Shown: in pieces, positions 12,184 through 21,679 of the stretch
Numbering within the stretch: the first letter of the stretch is position 1
Layout of the letters: every line of letters begins with the position of its first letter
Source of the DNA: Glycomyces fuscus
Lineage (GTDB): Bacteria > Actinomycetota > Actinomycetes > Streptosporangiales > Streptosporangiaceae
Direction: 5' to 3'
Length of the DNA stretch: 64,000 bases
Assembly: GCA_002529455.1 (NCBI GenBank)
Contig: NYMS01000063.1
Span: 248,001 to 312,000 of the forward strand
Program-made: the position numbers and the translations under genes
The notes under the pieces: model-generated
Database searches by the model: none
What the model was told of the DNA's origin: nothing
The model's input: only the letters and a program-made list of their open reading frames with translations

Positions 12184-13125
12184 TCAGCGGTCCAGGAGCT
12201 CCTCGGCGCTGGTACCGGGAAGGGCGACGGTCACCTGCGTGTCCCACGGGTCGCGGAGCACCACCGACCTGCCGGTGTCGGTGTGGTCCAGCTTGTGCGC
12301 CCTCAGACGCGCGACGAGCGCGTCGAGGTCCTGTCGCGTCGGCACGGTGATCGCCACGTCGCCGAGCCCCAGACTCGCGGCGCGCGGACCCGCGCCCGCG
12401 CTCTGCCAGGTGTTCATCGCGACGTGGTGGTGGTAGCCGCCCGCCGACGCGAACAGCGCGCCCGGGTAGGTGTCGACCGTGGTCTCGAACCCGATCGCGT
12501 CGACGTAGAAGGCCCTGGCGGTCTCGATGTCGCCGACCTGCAGGTGGACGTGTCCGACCCTGCCCGCCCGGCTCGGTCCCTGGGCGAGGACCGCCTCGTC
12601 GAGGTGTGTGCGCAGGTAGGCGTTGGGGTCGAGGTACAGCGTGCTCATCCGCAACCGCCCGTGGTCGTATCTCCAGGCCGACCGGTCCCGGTCGGTGTAG
12701 AGCTCGATGCCGTTGCCCTCGGGGTCGGTGAAGTAGAAGGCCTCGCTGACCAGGTGGTCGGAGGAGCCCACGAACCGGCTGCGCGGTTCCCGTGCCGCAC
12801 GGTGGACGGTCGCGGCGAGTGAGGCCGGGTCCTCGAACAGGAACGCGGTGTGGAACAGCCCGGCCTGGCGCGGGTCGACGGAGGGCAGTCCCGGGGTGGA
12901 GACCAGCCGGACCATCGGGGTCCCGCCGCGTCCGAGCACGCGGTGCACCCGGCGGCCGTGTGCCCGTTCCTCGATGGGTTCCATGACCAGCGCGTTCGCG
13001 TAGTAGGAGGTCATCGACTCCAGGTCGCCCACGTGCAGGGTCACGGCGTCCATACCCGTGCCGTCGTTCAGGTTGCGCTCGTTCACGGACGGGGTGTGCG
13101 GCGCCGGATTCGCGGAATCGGACAT
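12184..13125 (-). CDS. VOC-family ring-cleavage dioxygenase-like protein (CatE-like)
   Basis: A 313-residue protein with two vicinal-oxygen-chelate modules. The first (about residues 27-145) runs from MDAVTLHVGDLESMTSYY to YFTDPEGNGIELYTD. The second (about 185-305) runs from VGHVHLQVGDIETARAFY to SVVLRDPWDTQVTV. Histidines at the openings and acidic residues at the ends of the modules are in positions used for metal binding in catechol 2,3-dioxygenase-type enzymes such as Bacillus CatE. The aromatic substrate is not known. The ATG at 13125 follows GGGAGG with a five-base gap. It and the MBL gene upstream are on the same strand but 266 bp apart. Confidence 0.9.
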   Translation of the reverse strand: MSDSANPAPHTPSVNERNLNDGTGMDAVTLHVGDLESMTSYYANALVMEPIEERAHGRRVHRVLGRGGTPMVRLVSTPGLPSVDPRQAGLFHTAFLFEDPASLAATVHRAAREPRSRFVGSSDHLVSEAFYFTDPEGNGIELYTDRDRSAWRYDHGRLRMSTLYLDPNAYLRTHLDEAVLAQGPSRAGRVGHVHLQVGDIETARAFYVDAIGFETTVDTYPGALFASAGGYHHHVAMNTWQSAGAGPRAASLGLGDVAITVPTRQDLDALVARLRAHKLDHTDTGRSVVLRDPWDTQVTVALPGTSAEELLDR

Positions 13126-13391
13126 GGTGGCCTCCCAGGTCAGTAGGTCCGAGGTGCCTCGGAGGGTGAGGAGCCTCTGCCCGCGCCAACACCGTGTGCA
13201 GGAAGTTTCTTCCTGTTCAACTAAATGGGACGGGCCGACGCGGACCGCTCCGGTGGCCCGGGTGGCCGAACGGGCGTGCCACCAGGATCCACGAGCCACC
13301 GCTGCGGCAGGTGCGCTCGAGCGGCCGTGGACGAGGCGCCCGGTGCTGGGATCCGCCTGTGCCTATGGCCCACCGGGAGGGAAACCGTGTC

Positions 13392-14135
13392 TCAGTGCTC
13401 TCCGACCTCGAGCGCACGGCGCACCGCGGCCTGCGCGCCTCCGGTCCACGGTTTCCCGTGGCCGGGGAGCACGGTGGTGGCGCCGGTGTCGGCCACCGCG
13501 TTCAGGGAGGCCAGGGCCTGGTGGGTGTCCTTGGTGGCCGCGGAGGCCACGATCTGCGGTTCCGCTCGGCCGGTGTAGGGGTCGAGGGTGACCAGGGCGT
13601 CTCCGCTGATGACGGTGTCGCGGTCGGGCAGGTGGAGGATGCAGTGCCCGTCCGTGTGGCCGGGGGTGTGCACGGCGACGGGACGGCCGGGCACGGGCAG
13701 GGCGGTCCTGGTCGTCAGCGGCTCGACGCCGCCCACCCCCTTGACGTTCAGGGCTCCGGCCGCGGCCATCCGGCCCAGCAGCGGCAGGGACCGGGGGTGG
13801 GTGAGCGGGTAGAGGAAGCGGTTGCGCTGGGGCGTGTACCGGTAGGGGTGGGCCGCCAGGTGGGCGTCCTGCGGGTGGACCAGCACGGGTACGTTCCACT
13901 CCCGCTGCGCGCGCACGGCGAAACCCACGTGGTCGAAGTGGCCGTGGGTCAGTACCAGCGCCCTGACCTCGTCCGGGCGCCGCCCCCGCGTCTCCAGGGC
14001 CCGCAGGACCATGGACCACATGCTCGGCAGGCCCGCGTCCACGAGGGTCACGCCGTCCTGGTCCTCGACGAGGTAGCAGTTGACATGGGCGTGGGAGACG
14101 AGGTGGACGCCGTCGGCGACTTCCGGAGTGATCAA
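13392..14135 (-). CDS. MBL-fold metallo-hydrolase
   Basis: A 247-residue metallo-beta-lactamase-fold hydrolase. The metal site is visible: THGHFDHVG (HxHxDH) near residue 67, HTPGHTDGH further on, the ISGDALV aspartate and LPGHGKPW near the C-terminus. Family roles include thioesterase, lactonase and glyoxalase II chemistry; the substrate is unknown. I prefer the TTG at 14135 (product MITPEVADGVHLVSHAHVNCYLV...) since AGAGG lies five bases upstream and homologues usually begin here. An ATG at 14210 would add 25 residues without a ribosome site. Confidence 0.85.
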   Translation of the reverse strand: MITPEVADGVHLVSHAHVNCYLVEDQDGVTLVDAGLPSMWSMVLRALETRGRRPDEVRALVLTHGHFDHVGFAVRAQREWNVPVLVHPQDAHLAAHPYRYTPQRNRFLYPLTHPRSLPLLGRMAAAGALNVKGVGGVEPLTTRTALPVPGRPVAVHTPGHTDGHCILHLPDRDTVISGDALVTLDPYTGRAEPQIVASAATKDTHQALASLNAVADTGATTVLPGHGKPWTGGAQAAVRRALEVGEH

Positions 14136-14329
14136 GGGGTCCTCTCGAACCGTGGTGGAGACGACGGATGCCGTCCCATCGTGGAAAATCCGCGGAGGCC
14201 GGTCAAGCATGACGCGACCGCCGCGCCGGGCGCAGAGGAGAACGTGACCCGACCGCGCACCGGACGGCCCCGTCCCGCGACCGTGACGCCCTTCCCGGGC
14301 TCCGCCCGCGGTACCGGATACTGGTGCCC

Positions 14330-14893
14330 ATGGCGATCATTCACAAGGCCACCCTCACGCCGAGCAAACCCGAGCTGATCGGTGCCTGGCTGGACGGCCG
14401 GCCCTGGGCGGGGCAGGGGCCCGACGAGGTGCTCGGCGCGTACAGGTTCGACGACCCCGAAGGAGAGGTCGGGGTGGAGGTGTTCCTGCTCCGGCGCGGG
14501 GACCGCCTGCTCCACCTGCCGCTGACCTACCGGGGCGCGCCCCTGCCCGACCACGAGGACCACCTCGTCGGAACCCTGGAGCACTCCGTCCTGGGCACGC
14601 GCTGGGTCTACGACGGCACCGGGGACGAGGTGGCCCTCGCGTGCTTCCGGCGGGCTCTGGCGGGAGAGCAGGAACAGGCCGAGCTGGAGGTCTGGGAGGA
14701 CGGCCGCGCCGTGGGGCTCAGGCCCCAGCAGGTCGTGGTCTCCAGGGAGCCCGGCTCCGGTGACGACGGCGCGGGGCCGGTCCGGGAGGGGCGGGTGCTG
14801 ATCCAGCGAGTCCTGGACGGCGAGCCGGAGGGGAGTCCTCGGCTTCTCGCCCGCTGGGGCGACCAGCAGGCGGTGGTCGCGGCGCTGGCCTGA
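14330..14893 (+). CDS. Maltokinase N-terminal cap-like domain protein
   Basis: A 187-residue protein resembling the small actinomycete family that carries the MaK_N_cap domain of maltokinases without the kinase. It begins MAIIHKATLTPSKPELIGAW and continues with FDDPEGEVGVEVFLL, LPLTYRGAPLPDHEDHLVGT and LGTRWVYDG, the conserved spine of that family. The cap in true maltokinases contacts the sugar and trehalose synthase; what the solitary version does is unknown. Its first 45 codons have a near-identical copy at 11831. ATG at 14330; an in-frame GTG two codons earlier is less likely. Confidence 0.8.
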   Translation: MAIIHKATLTPSKPELIGAWLDGRPWAGQGPDEVLGAYRFDDPEGEVGVEVFLLRRGDRLLHLPLTYRGAPLPDHEDHLVGTLEHSVLGTRWVYDGTGDEVALACFRRALAGEQEQAELEVWEDGRAVGLRPQQVVVSREPGSGDDGAGPVREGRVLIQRVLDGEPEGSPRLLARWGDQQAVVAALA

Positions 14894-15010
14894 TCCCGCG
14901 GCTCCGCCCGTCCGGACGGGGGCCGCCGGCACACGCGTCCGGTTCCGGTGCGCGGCCGGCGGCCACCCGCCGCGCACCGGCCTGTCGGCGGTGTGTGGTT
15001 ACCTCCTCCC

Positions 15011-15370
15011 ATGGGTGTGGAGATCGAGCGGTTCGTGCGGTTGGTGGGTGCTCTGCCGGAGTGCGAGTCCAAGGACTCGGACCGGTACACGACGTTCCGT
15101 GTGCGCGGCAGGCCCTTCGGGTACCTGTGGCCGCGCACGGCCACCGTGGGGCTGAAGCAGACCCTCCTGGAGCAGACCGCGCTGGTGGCCGAGCGGCCCG
15201 AGGTGTTCGAGGTGCAGTTCACCGCGGGCGGGTTCGGCTGGGTGGTCGTCCACCTCGACGGGATCGACCTGGACGAACTCAGCGAGCTCACCCTGGAGGC
15301 CTGGTACCTGACCGCGCCCGAGGAACTGCTGGCCGCCCCGCCGACCCCCGCCTCCCTGGTCCGGGCCTGA
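15011..15370 (+). CDS. MmcQ/YjbR family protein
   Basis: A 119-residue protein of the MmcQ/YjbR fold (CyaY-like, double-wing). It shows the standard run: an N-terminal helix (FVRLVGALPECESK), the strand pair TTFRVRGRPFGYLWPR, the TALVAERPEVFE region, then GGFGWVVVHLDGID and a C-terminal helix with ELTLEAWYLTAPEELLA. The family is annotated as DNA-binding, but a biochemical role is not established. It lies 117 bp downstream of the MaK_N_cap-like gene on the same strand. The tail of this gene is duplicated in the chimeric pseudogene at 11831. Confidence 0.87.
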   Translation: MGVEIERFVRLVGALPECESKDSDRYTTFRVRGRPFGYLWPRTATVGLKQTLLEQTALVAERPEVFEVQFTAGGFGWVVVHLDGIDLDELSELTLEAWYLTAPEELLAAPPTPASLVRA

Positions 15371-15518
15371 CCCGGGCCGGTGTCGGCACCGAGCACGACG
15401 AGCCCCCTTCCGGGCGGCGGCTGAGGGGTGAAGGACGCGAAACGGCAGGGTCCCTTGCGCCTTGTCCGTCGGGCCCGGCCCCGCGCGGCCTGGACCGTGC
15501 GGCGCGGCCGCGACCGGT

Positions 15519-16115
15519 TCAGACCAGGGCGTGGCCGTGGGCGGCCACGAGCGGTGCCAGGTCGGGGTCCCCGAAGCGCGTGCGCAGCTCCTTGAAACGG
15601 GTCACCTTGTCCTCGCCGAAGCGGGCGACGGAGGCGGCGTAGGTGTCGGCGGAGCAGAACACCGGCGGGTCGCTCTTGCTGTGGAACTTGTCCGCGTACA
15701 TCACCAGCTCCTCCTCGCCGGACTCGGCCACGTAGTCCCCCTCCGGGACGGGCAGCCCCTGGCCGCGGATGTCCTCGCGGGTCAGCCCCACCCCGGTGTG
15801 GTGCGAGCAGAACCGGCACAGCGCCTCGGGCAGGCCCTCCCCGGCGAGGACCTCGTGGCCGAGCACCCCGTGGCCGACGTAGCGCGCGTGGTCGAGCCGA
15901 CCGGAGGAGTCGTACAGGCGGTAGACCCCGATGTCGTGCAGCAGGCACCCCGCCCTGACCAGGGCGCGGTCCAGCGCCAGGCCGGAGCGGTCGAGCAGCT
16001 GCTCGGCGACCGCGCACACGATCTCGCAGTGGGTGTGGACGAGGTCGAACGCCTCGCGGGTGGGCGCGTACCTCTCGTGCAGTGCGCGGATCCGCGCGTC
16101 GCTCGGGATGACCAT
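15519..16115 (-). CDS. HD-domain phosphohydrolase-like protein
   Basis: A 198-residue all-helical protein of the HD superfamily. The metal-binding pattern is present: HTHCEIVCAVAEQLL (first histidine, near residue 27), the doublet in GCLLHDIGVYRL (near residue 60), and later GHGVLGHEVL and FCSHHTGVG. Such stand-alone HD proteins hydrolyse nucleotides or other phosphate esters. The substrate is unknown. ATG at 16115. It is followed by an unrelated plus-strand gene and preceded by the DUF421 gene on the same strand. Confidence 0.88.
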   Translation of the reverse strand: MVIPSDARIRALHERYAPTREAFDLVHTHCEIVCAVAEQLLDRSGLALDRALVRAGCLLHDIGVYRLYDSSGRLDHARYVGHGVLGHEVLAGEGLPEALCRFCSHHTGVGLTREDIRGQGLPVPEGDYVAESGEEELVMYADKFHSKSDPPVFCSADTYAASVARFGEDKVTRFKELRTRFGDPDLAPLVAAHGHALV

Positions 16116-16178
16116 GCCCCGACGGTAACCGGCGCGGGAGGCGGTCGGCGCCGGGGGCCCGGTGCGCCCCGGGGGCGG

Positions 16179-16718
16179 CTACCGGTCGCCCCCGTCGAGC
16201 CTGCGCGCGTCCCGGACGTCCTCGAACAGCGCGGGGTCCGCCTCGCCCGGACCGTGCAGCACGCTGAGGTCCCCGGTGGTCTCCAGCACGACCGCGCGCA
16301 CGGACCCCAGGCTCGTGACGTTGGCGGCGCGGAGCTTCGACCGCAGGTCGTCCTCGGTGATGCGCGACCTCCTCATGTTGTCCCTGAGCATGGTGCCGTC
16401 GGACACGAGCAGCAGGGGCGTGTTGTCGACCGCCTGCTTGAACGGGGCGAAGCGGCGCAGCAGGGCGATGGCGACCTGGAGCAGGTACAGCACCGCCAGC
16501 GCCGCCATGCCCTCGACCAGTGACACCTGTGCCACCGCGACCGTCGCCACGAGGGAGCCGACGGCGACCGTCATGGCGAAGTCGAAGCTCGACATCTTGG
16601 AGAAGCTGCGCAGCCCGGCGATACGCGTGTAGGTGATGACGGCGGCGAAGATACCCACGGTGGAGGCGAGTATCAGCAGCAGCCTGTCCAGCCCTGTCCC
16701 GAAGAGACTTTCCAGCAT
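16179..16718 (-). CDS. DUF421 (YetF-like) membrane protein
   Basis: A 179-residue protein with three N-terminal transmembrane helices (about residues 10-30, 45-63 and 68-86) and a cytosolic DUF421 domain. Diagnostic segments are RIAGLRSFSKMSSFDFAMTVAVGS, split between helix 1 and helix 2, and PLLLVSDGTMLRDNMRRSRITEDDL. YetF-family proteins are widespread and some Bacillus relatives affect spore or stress physiology; the molecular role is unknown. ATG at 16718. It lies 63 bp upstream of the HD gene on the same strand, so the two may be co-transcribed. Confidence 0.9.
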   Translation of the reverse strand: MLESLFGTGLDRLLLILASTVGIFAAVITYTRIAGLRSFSKMSSFDFAMTVAVGSLVATVAVAQVSLVEGMAALAVLYLLQVAIALLRRFAPFKQAVDNTPLLLVSDGTMLRDNMRRSRITEDDLRSKLRAANVTSLGSVRAVVLETTGDLSVLHGPGEADPALFEDVRDARRLDGGDR

Positions 16719-16815
16719 GCCCGGGCACCTACCCGGCCCGGTTCGGGGGAACCGCCCGCCCGCGCGCCCCGGCGTGCCCGGTCACACCCCGGCCCCGGGC
16801 GGGGCGGAGGGCGCC

Positions 16816-18066
16816 TCACCCGGGGCCGGGGGCGTGCCGGGCGACCCAGGCCGCCGTGCGCCGGGGGTCGGCCAGGTCGTCCCAGAAGCGCTCGGGGTGG
16901 TTGAACCACTCGGTGAACTCGTCGGCCAGGGAGCGGTTGCGGCTCAGCTCCCCGAGGAACTCCACGAAGTCCCCGGGCAGGGTCTCCAGGTTCTCCATGA
17001 GCAGGTTGGTGGTGCGCGACGCCGACAGGACGCGGTCCTGCCTGCGCATGTCGACGTGCTCGACGAAGCGGCGGTCGAGGACGTCCTGGCGGACGATCTC
17101 CTCGGCGAGCACCCACGCGGCGTGGGAGGCCGTGTTGGCCCCCTGCCCCAGCAGGGGGTCCACGGTGACGTGCGCGTCGCCGAGGGCGAGCACGACGGTG
17201 CCGTCGTCCAGCACCGTGTGCGTGCGGCGCACCACGGGGGTGACCGCGCCCTGGAGGATGCCGCGCGGCCCGTCCAGGGGACCGAACTCCGCGGGGTCGA
17301 TCCGCTCGGAGCAGGCCGGGTAGTACTCGCGGAGCAGGCCCAGGGCCAGGTCGCGGTAGGCCTTCGGGTCCTCCTCGTAGGGGGTGGCGGCCAGGGCCTC
17401 CAGGGCCGAGCCGTAGTGGTTCTCGATGACCAGGGCCATGACCAGGCCGCCGTCGGTCCAGGTGGGGATCTCGATCATCTCGCCCGCGCCGGGGCAGACG
17501 TGGAAGGTCACCTGGGGGACGGGGTGCTGGGCGATGCCGGTGAACAGGCCCGCGCACAGCGCCCTCCTGGGGCGGGTGAAGGGCGAGTACGCGGGATCCC
17601 GCCCGAACACCTCCGCGAAGGGGCCGCGTCCGGTGCACACCACGACCAGGTCGAACCGGGAGGCCAGGGAGGGCAGGTCGCCGGAGGAGAGGCGGCCGAG
17701 CACGAGCTCCCCGCCGCGCTCGGCGAAGTCCTCGGTCAGCCGGGGCTGGTAGAGCCGGTAGTCCACGGCCCGGCTGGGCGCGCGGAGGCGGCCCGCGAAG
17801 GCGGTGGGCTCCGCTCCCGGCGGGCCCACCCGGTACTCGTGCCCGGGGTAGCCGAACTCCTCCGCCGGCCAGTGGTCCACACCGAGCGCGCGCTCACGCT
17901 CCACGGTCACGGCGTGGTGGGCGACGGTGTTGAGCACCTTCGACCTTCGTTGTTCGTCCGGCGAGCGCTCGGTGAAGAGGGTGACCTCCACACCGTGCCG
18001 CAGCAGGTGCAGGCCCAGGTGCAGGCCCGCCGTCCCGGCGCCGACGATACCGATCCGCTTGCTCAC
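16816..18066 (-). CDS. Styrene monooxygenase-like oxygenase component (StyA family)
   Basis: A 416-residue FAD-dependent group E flavoprotein monooxygenase. It matches StyA nearly end to end: IGIVGAGTAGLHLGLHLL at the N-terminus, then VLNTVAHHAVTVERE, WPAEEFGYPGH, APSRAVDYRLYQP, VVCTGRG and GDAHVTVDPLLGQGAN. Such enzymes epoxidise styrene or oxidise indole with FADH2 delivered by a separate reductase (StyB). No reductase gene is nearby, so a reductase encoded elsewhere must be used. The GTG at 18066 has GGAGAG four bases upstream. It is divergent from the FUSC exporter gene. Confidence 0.9.
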   Translation of the reverse strand: MSKRIGIVGAGTAGLHLGLHLLRHGVEVTLFTERSPDEQRRSKVLNTVAHHAVTVERERALGVDHWPAEEFGYPGHEYRVGPPGAEPTAFAGRLRAPSRAVDYRLYQPRLTEDFAERGGELVLGRLSSGDLPSLASRFDLVVVCTGRGPFAEVFGRDPAYSPFTRPRRALCAGLFTGIAQHPVPQVTFHVCPGAGEMIEIPTWTDGGLVMALVIENHYGSALEALAATPYEEDPKAYRDLALGLLREYYPACSERIDPAEFGPLDGPRGILQGAVTPVVRRTHTVLDDGTVVLALGDAHVTVDPLLGQGANTASHAAWVLAEEIVRQDVLDRRFVEHVDMRRQDRVLSASRTTNLLMENLETLPGDFVEFLGELSRNRSLADEFTEWFNHPERFWDDLADPRRTAAWVARHAPGPG

Positions 18067-18411
18067 GTCTCTCCTGGGGCGGGGGATGGTGTGCGGGCAG
18101 GGAGCGGACAGGAGGGCCCGGTCGGCCCGGGGCCGGGAGGCGCCTTCCTTCACCGACGGTAATCGTACGTAACATGTCGCGGTCCGACCAGGGGTGTGCG
18201 CGATCCGGTGGGCGAAGGGGGAGGGGCCGGGCACGCGGGCCCCTGCTCCGTGAGGCCGTGCGGTCGGCCTCCGGCCGGTGCGGGGACGCGACGGGCGGGA
18301 TCCCTCGTACTCGGAGGGTGATCATGCGGCGCGCCTGGGTAGCGATGCCGGTGGTGGTTGTTTCCACGCGGGCGTGCGGAGCCCGCCGGACCCTGGTGTG
18401 GCGGGAGGGGC
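18067..18411. other. Divergent promoter region, StyA-like / FUSC
   Basis: About 345 bp of non-coding DNA between two divergent starts. The only AT-richer spot (18160-18178) contains GTAATCGTACGTAAC, an imperfect palindrome around CGTACG that could be an operator or part of the promoter for the monooxygenase. I see nothing else definable. Confidence 0.4.
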
Positions 18412-19614
18412 ATGCGGGCTCTGAACGGTCTCGTGCGCGCCGGACTGCGGCGGGCGGCCCGCGCGGGTTCGGCGGCGCTGGAGCGCCTGTCCGCGGACGG
18501 GTGGTCGCTGGTGCAGGCCACGATCGCCGCGACCGCGGCGTGGGTCATCGCGGGCGGGCTCGTCCGCGACCACTCCCCGTTCTTCGCGCCGATCGCGGCG
18601 GTCATCGCCCTCAACGCCTCGGGCGGGGAGCGGGGGACCAACGCCGTCCGGATGCTGATCGGCGTGGTCATCGGCATCGTCGTCGGCGAACTGACCCTCG
18701 TCGTCACCGGCGGGGGCTACGGGGCCCTGGCCGCCGCCACCGGTGTGGCGATGGCGATCGCCGTCGCCGTCGGCGCCGCCAGGCTCGTGATCGCCCAGGC
18801 CGCGGCCGGTGCGATCCTCACCGTGGCCTTCGCCACGGGCCACGTCGGCCTCGGCCGGCTCACCGACGCCCTCATCGGGGCGGGTGTGGCGCTCGCGGTG
18901 AGCCAGATCCTGTTCCCCGCGCGCGTGGTCTCGCGGCTGCGCCGGGCCGAGGCGGCCGCGCTGGCGGAGATGGTCGGCCTGCTCGGCGCGACCGGCCGCG
19001 CGCTGGAGGAGGACGAGGACCCCTCCCGGTGGACGGTGGACCGCCTGGGCGCCCTGAGCAGGCCGATGGCCGACCTCAGCCGCGCACGCGAGAACAGCCA
19101 CCGCGCGGTGCGCTGGTCCAGCGCGCGCTGGACCGATCCCGAGCCGCTGCGGTACGAGGACGAGAGGATCGACCGGCTCATCATCCTCGGTGAGAGCTGC
19201 CTGTCGCTCGCACGGACCGCCGCCTCCATGGACACGGCCGAGCGCCGGCGCCTCGCCCCGGTGGTGTGCGAGATGGCCGCCGTGCTCGACGTGCTCGCCG
19301 GAGACCTCGGAGACCGCGCCGCGCGCCAGCGGGCGGTCGACCGCGTGCTCGGCCTGGTCCGGCCCTTCGACGACGACGGGACGGACGATCCCGTGACCGG
19401 GGCCGCCCACCTGTACGTGCGGATGGTCGCCACCGACATCATGCTGTTCGCCGGACTCGAACCCGAGGGGGCGGAGCGGGCGCTGGCCGGAGAGCACGAA
19501 CGGACGCGGGTCGCCCACCCGCCGCGTGAGCCGTGGCTGCCGTGGGCGCGTCGGGGGCGCTCCTCACCGGGAGGCCGCGAGCGGCACCGCCGGCCGTTCC
19601 GGCGCCGCCCGTGA
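18412..19614 (+). CDS. FUSC-family aromatic acid exporter-like membrane protein
   Basis: A 400-residue protein with an N-terminal membrane domain of about six helices (roughly residues 30-170) and a long soluble helical C-terminal domain. The opening VQATIAATAAWVIAGGLVRDHSPFFAPIAAVIALN is typical of the FUSC/ArAE family (fusaric acid resistance, aromatic carboxylic acid efflux). The conserved RMLIGVVIGIVVGELT follows. Its divergent neighbour is an aromatic monooxygenase, so export of an aromatic acid or epoxide-derived product is a reasonable guess. ATG at 18412 with GGGAGGGG directly before. The C-terminus is Arg-rich. Confidence 0.88.
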   Translation: MRALNGLVRAGLRRAARAGSAALERLSADGWSLVQATIAATAAWVIAGGLVRDHSPFFAPIAAVIALNASGGERGTNAVRMLIGVVIGIVVGELTLVVTGGGYGALAAATGVAMAIAVAVGAARLVIAQAAAGAILTVAFATGHVGLGRLTDALIGAGVALAVSQILFPARVVSRLRRAEAAALAEMVGLLGATGRALEEDEDPSRWTVDRLGALSRPMADLSRARENSHRAVRWSSARWTDPEPLRYEDERIDRLIILGESCLSLARTAASMDTAERRRLAPVVCEMAAVLDVLAGDLGDRAARQRAVDRVLGLVRPFDDDGTDDPVTGAAHLYVRMVATDIMLFAGLEPEGAERALAGEHERTRVAHPPREPWLPWARRGRSSPGGRERHRRPFRRRP

Positions 19615-19714
19615 GGCGGGGCCGGCCTTCGAGGGCGGCGGCAGCGGCTTGCTCGGCGCTCCCGAAGGGGCCCGTCCGCGCCGGGCGCGACGGGCGGGAT
19701 CCACCGAACGCGCC

Positions 19715-20008
19715 CTAGCGGTCCGAGGGCAGCTCGGAGTGCCCCAGGTGGTGCTCGGGGGCGATCCGGTCCCGGATGAGGCGCTTGAGCTCGGCGGCGT
19801 CGGTGAAGGCCGCGTCGGTCCTGCGCGACCACACGCTCTCCCCGTCCAGCCGCACCTCGAAGACGCCGTTGGTGCCCGGGACGAGTGCGACCTCGCCGAG
19901 TTCGGCCTCGAAGGTGGTCAGCAGCTCCTGTGCCATCCAGGTGGCCCGCGGGAGCCACCGGCACCGGGTGCAGTACTCGATCTCCAGCCGCGGTTCCTTG
20001 ACCTCCAT
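19715..20008 (-). CDS. SelT/SelW/SelH-like thioredoxin-fold protein
   Basis: A 97-residue protein with the Rdx-type thioredoxin fold. The redox motif reads EYCTRCRW near residue 10, so the position that is selenocysteine in the eukaryotic relatives is ordinary cysteine here. It continues AQELLTTFEAELGEVALVPG and FEVRLDGESVWSRR, then a helix with ELKRLIRDRI. The function in bacteria is unknown; redox sensing is usually assumed. Start chosen at MEVKEPRLEIEY (20008); an ATG four codons upstream (20020) is equally open. Confidence 0.8.
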   Translation of the reverse strand: MEVKEPRLEIEYCTRCRWLPRATWMAQELLTTFEAELGEVALVPGTNGVFEVRLDGESVWSRRTDAAFTDAAELKRLIRDRIAPEHHLGHSELPSDR

Positions 20009-20142
20009 GACTCCCAGCATGGCACGGAGCCGGGCCCGGGAGGGAGGCCGGACCGGATTGCCGTGGCCGGTGCCGGACAGCGTTGCCCGCGCCCGCCGGG
20101 CCCTTGGCGCGCTCGTGGGAAGGCACCCTCCCGCCGTCGTGA

Positions 20143-20159
20143 TCCGGAACCTTTCCGGA
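20143..20159. promoter_or_regulatory. Palindrome 1 upstream of xylanase
   Basis: TCCGGAA-CCT-TTCCGGA is a perfect inverted repeat (7-base arms, 3-base spacer). The same arms recur at 20249-20264. It is a candidate operator for the xylanase promoter. It lies between the SelT-like gene and the xylanase, about 110 bp before the second site. Confidence 0.6.
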
Positions 20160-20248
20160 AACAGGTGCGGGCAGCGGTTGGCGGGCCAAGTGTCCAGGGC
20201 TCCCACCAGTGGAAACGTCGCATGGGGGAAGCGGGGGTCCTCTGGATA

Positions 20249-20264
20249 TCCGGAATCTTCCGGA
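20249..20264. promoter_or_regulatory. Palindrome 2 upstream of xylanase
   Basis: TCCGGAA-TC-TTCCGGA has the same 7-base arms as the site at 20143, but a 2-base spacer. It ends six bases before the -35 hexamer at 20270, a position suited to an activator or to a repressor that covers the polymerase edge. Confidence 0.6.
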
Positions 20265-20269
20265 ATTTA

Positions 20270-20299
20270 TTGACAACACAGCGGAGTCGGACGGACACT
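20270..20299 (+). promoter_or_regulatory. Predicted xylanase promoter
   Basis: A consensus -35 TTGACA (20270-20275) and a plausible -10 GACACT (20294-20299) are separated by 18 bases. The surrounding sequence is AT-rich relative to the window. The predicted leader to the ATG at 20494 is about 190 bases. Confidence 0.5.
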
Positions 20300-20493
20300 G
20301 GCCCTGTGACGGGGCTCACTCCCCGCCCGCCCGGGTCGCCCCCGACCCGGTTCCGCGACCGGCGACCGCACGAGGGCCGGCCGACCCCGCCGCGTCGTAG
20401 GCAGCCGACGCACGGGGCCACCTCCGGTAACCGCGGCCCCGCCCGGTCGCACCACACCTCCTGACCCCCCGACCCCCCGAGGAGGAAACACCC

Positions 20494-21492
<999 letters not shown>

Positions 21493-21518
21493 CCCCGGCG
21501 GCACCGGCACCCCACCGT

Positions 21519-21544
21519 GGCGCGGCGGCTTCGGCCGCCGCGCC
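21519..21544 (+). terminator. TTCG-tetraloop terminator after xylanase
   Basis: A perfect 11-base stem (GGCGCGGCGGC / GCCGCCGCGCC) closes a TTCG loop with the C(UUCG)G context that gives extra-stable RNA hairpins. It starts 27 bp after the xylanase stop. Confidence 0.8.
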
Positions 21545-21679
21545 GCACCGCCGCCGACCGGTTCCCCCGCGCGGTGCGAGCGACCGCCCGCCGGACCCGG
21601 GACCCGGGGCGGCAGTCCCCGGTCGGGAGCAGCGGGCGGTCGGCCTCCGGGGCCGCCGCCCCCTCACGTGCCGTGGAAG

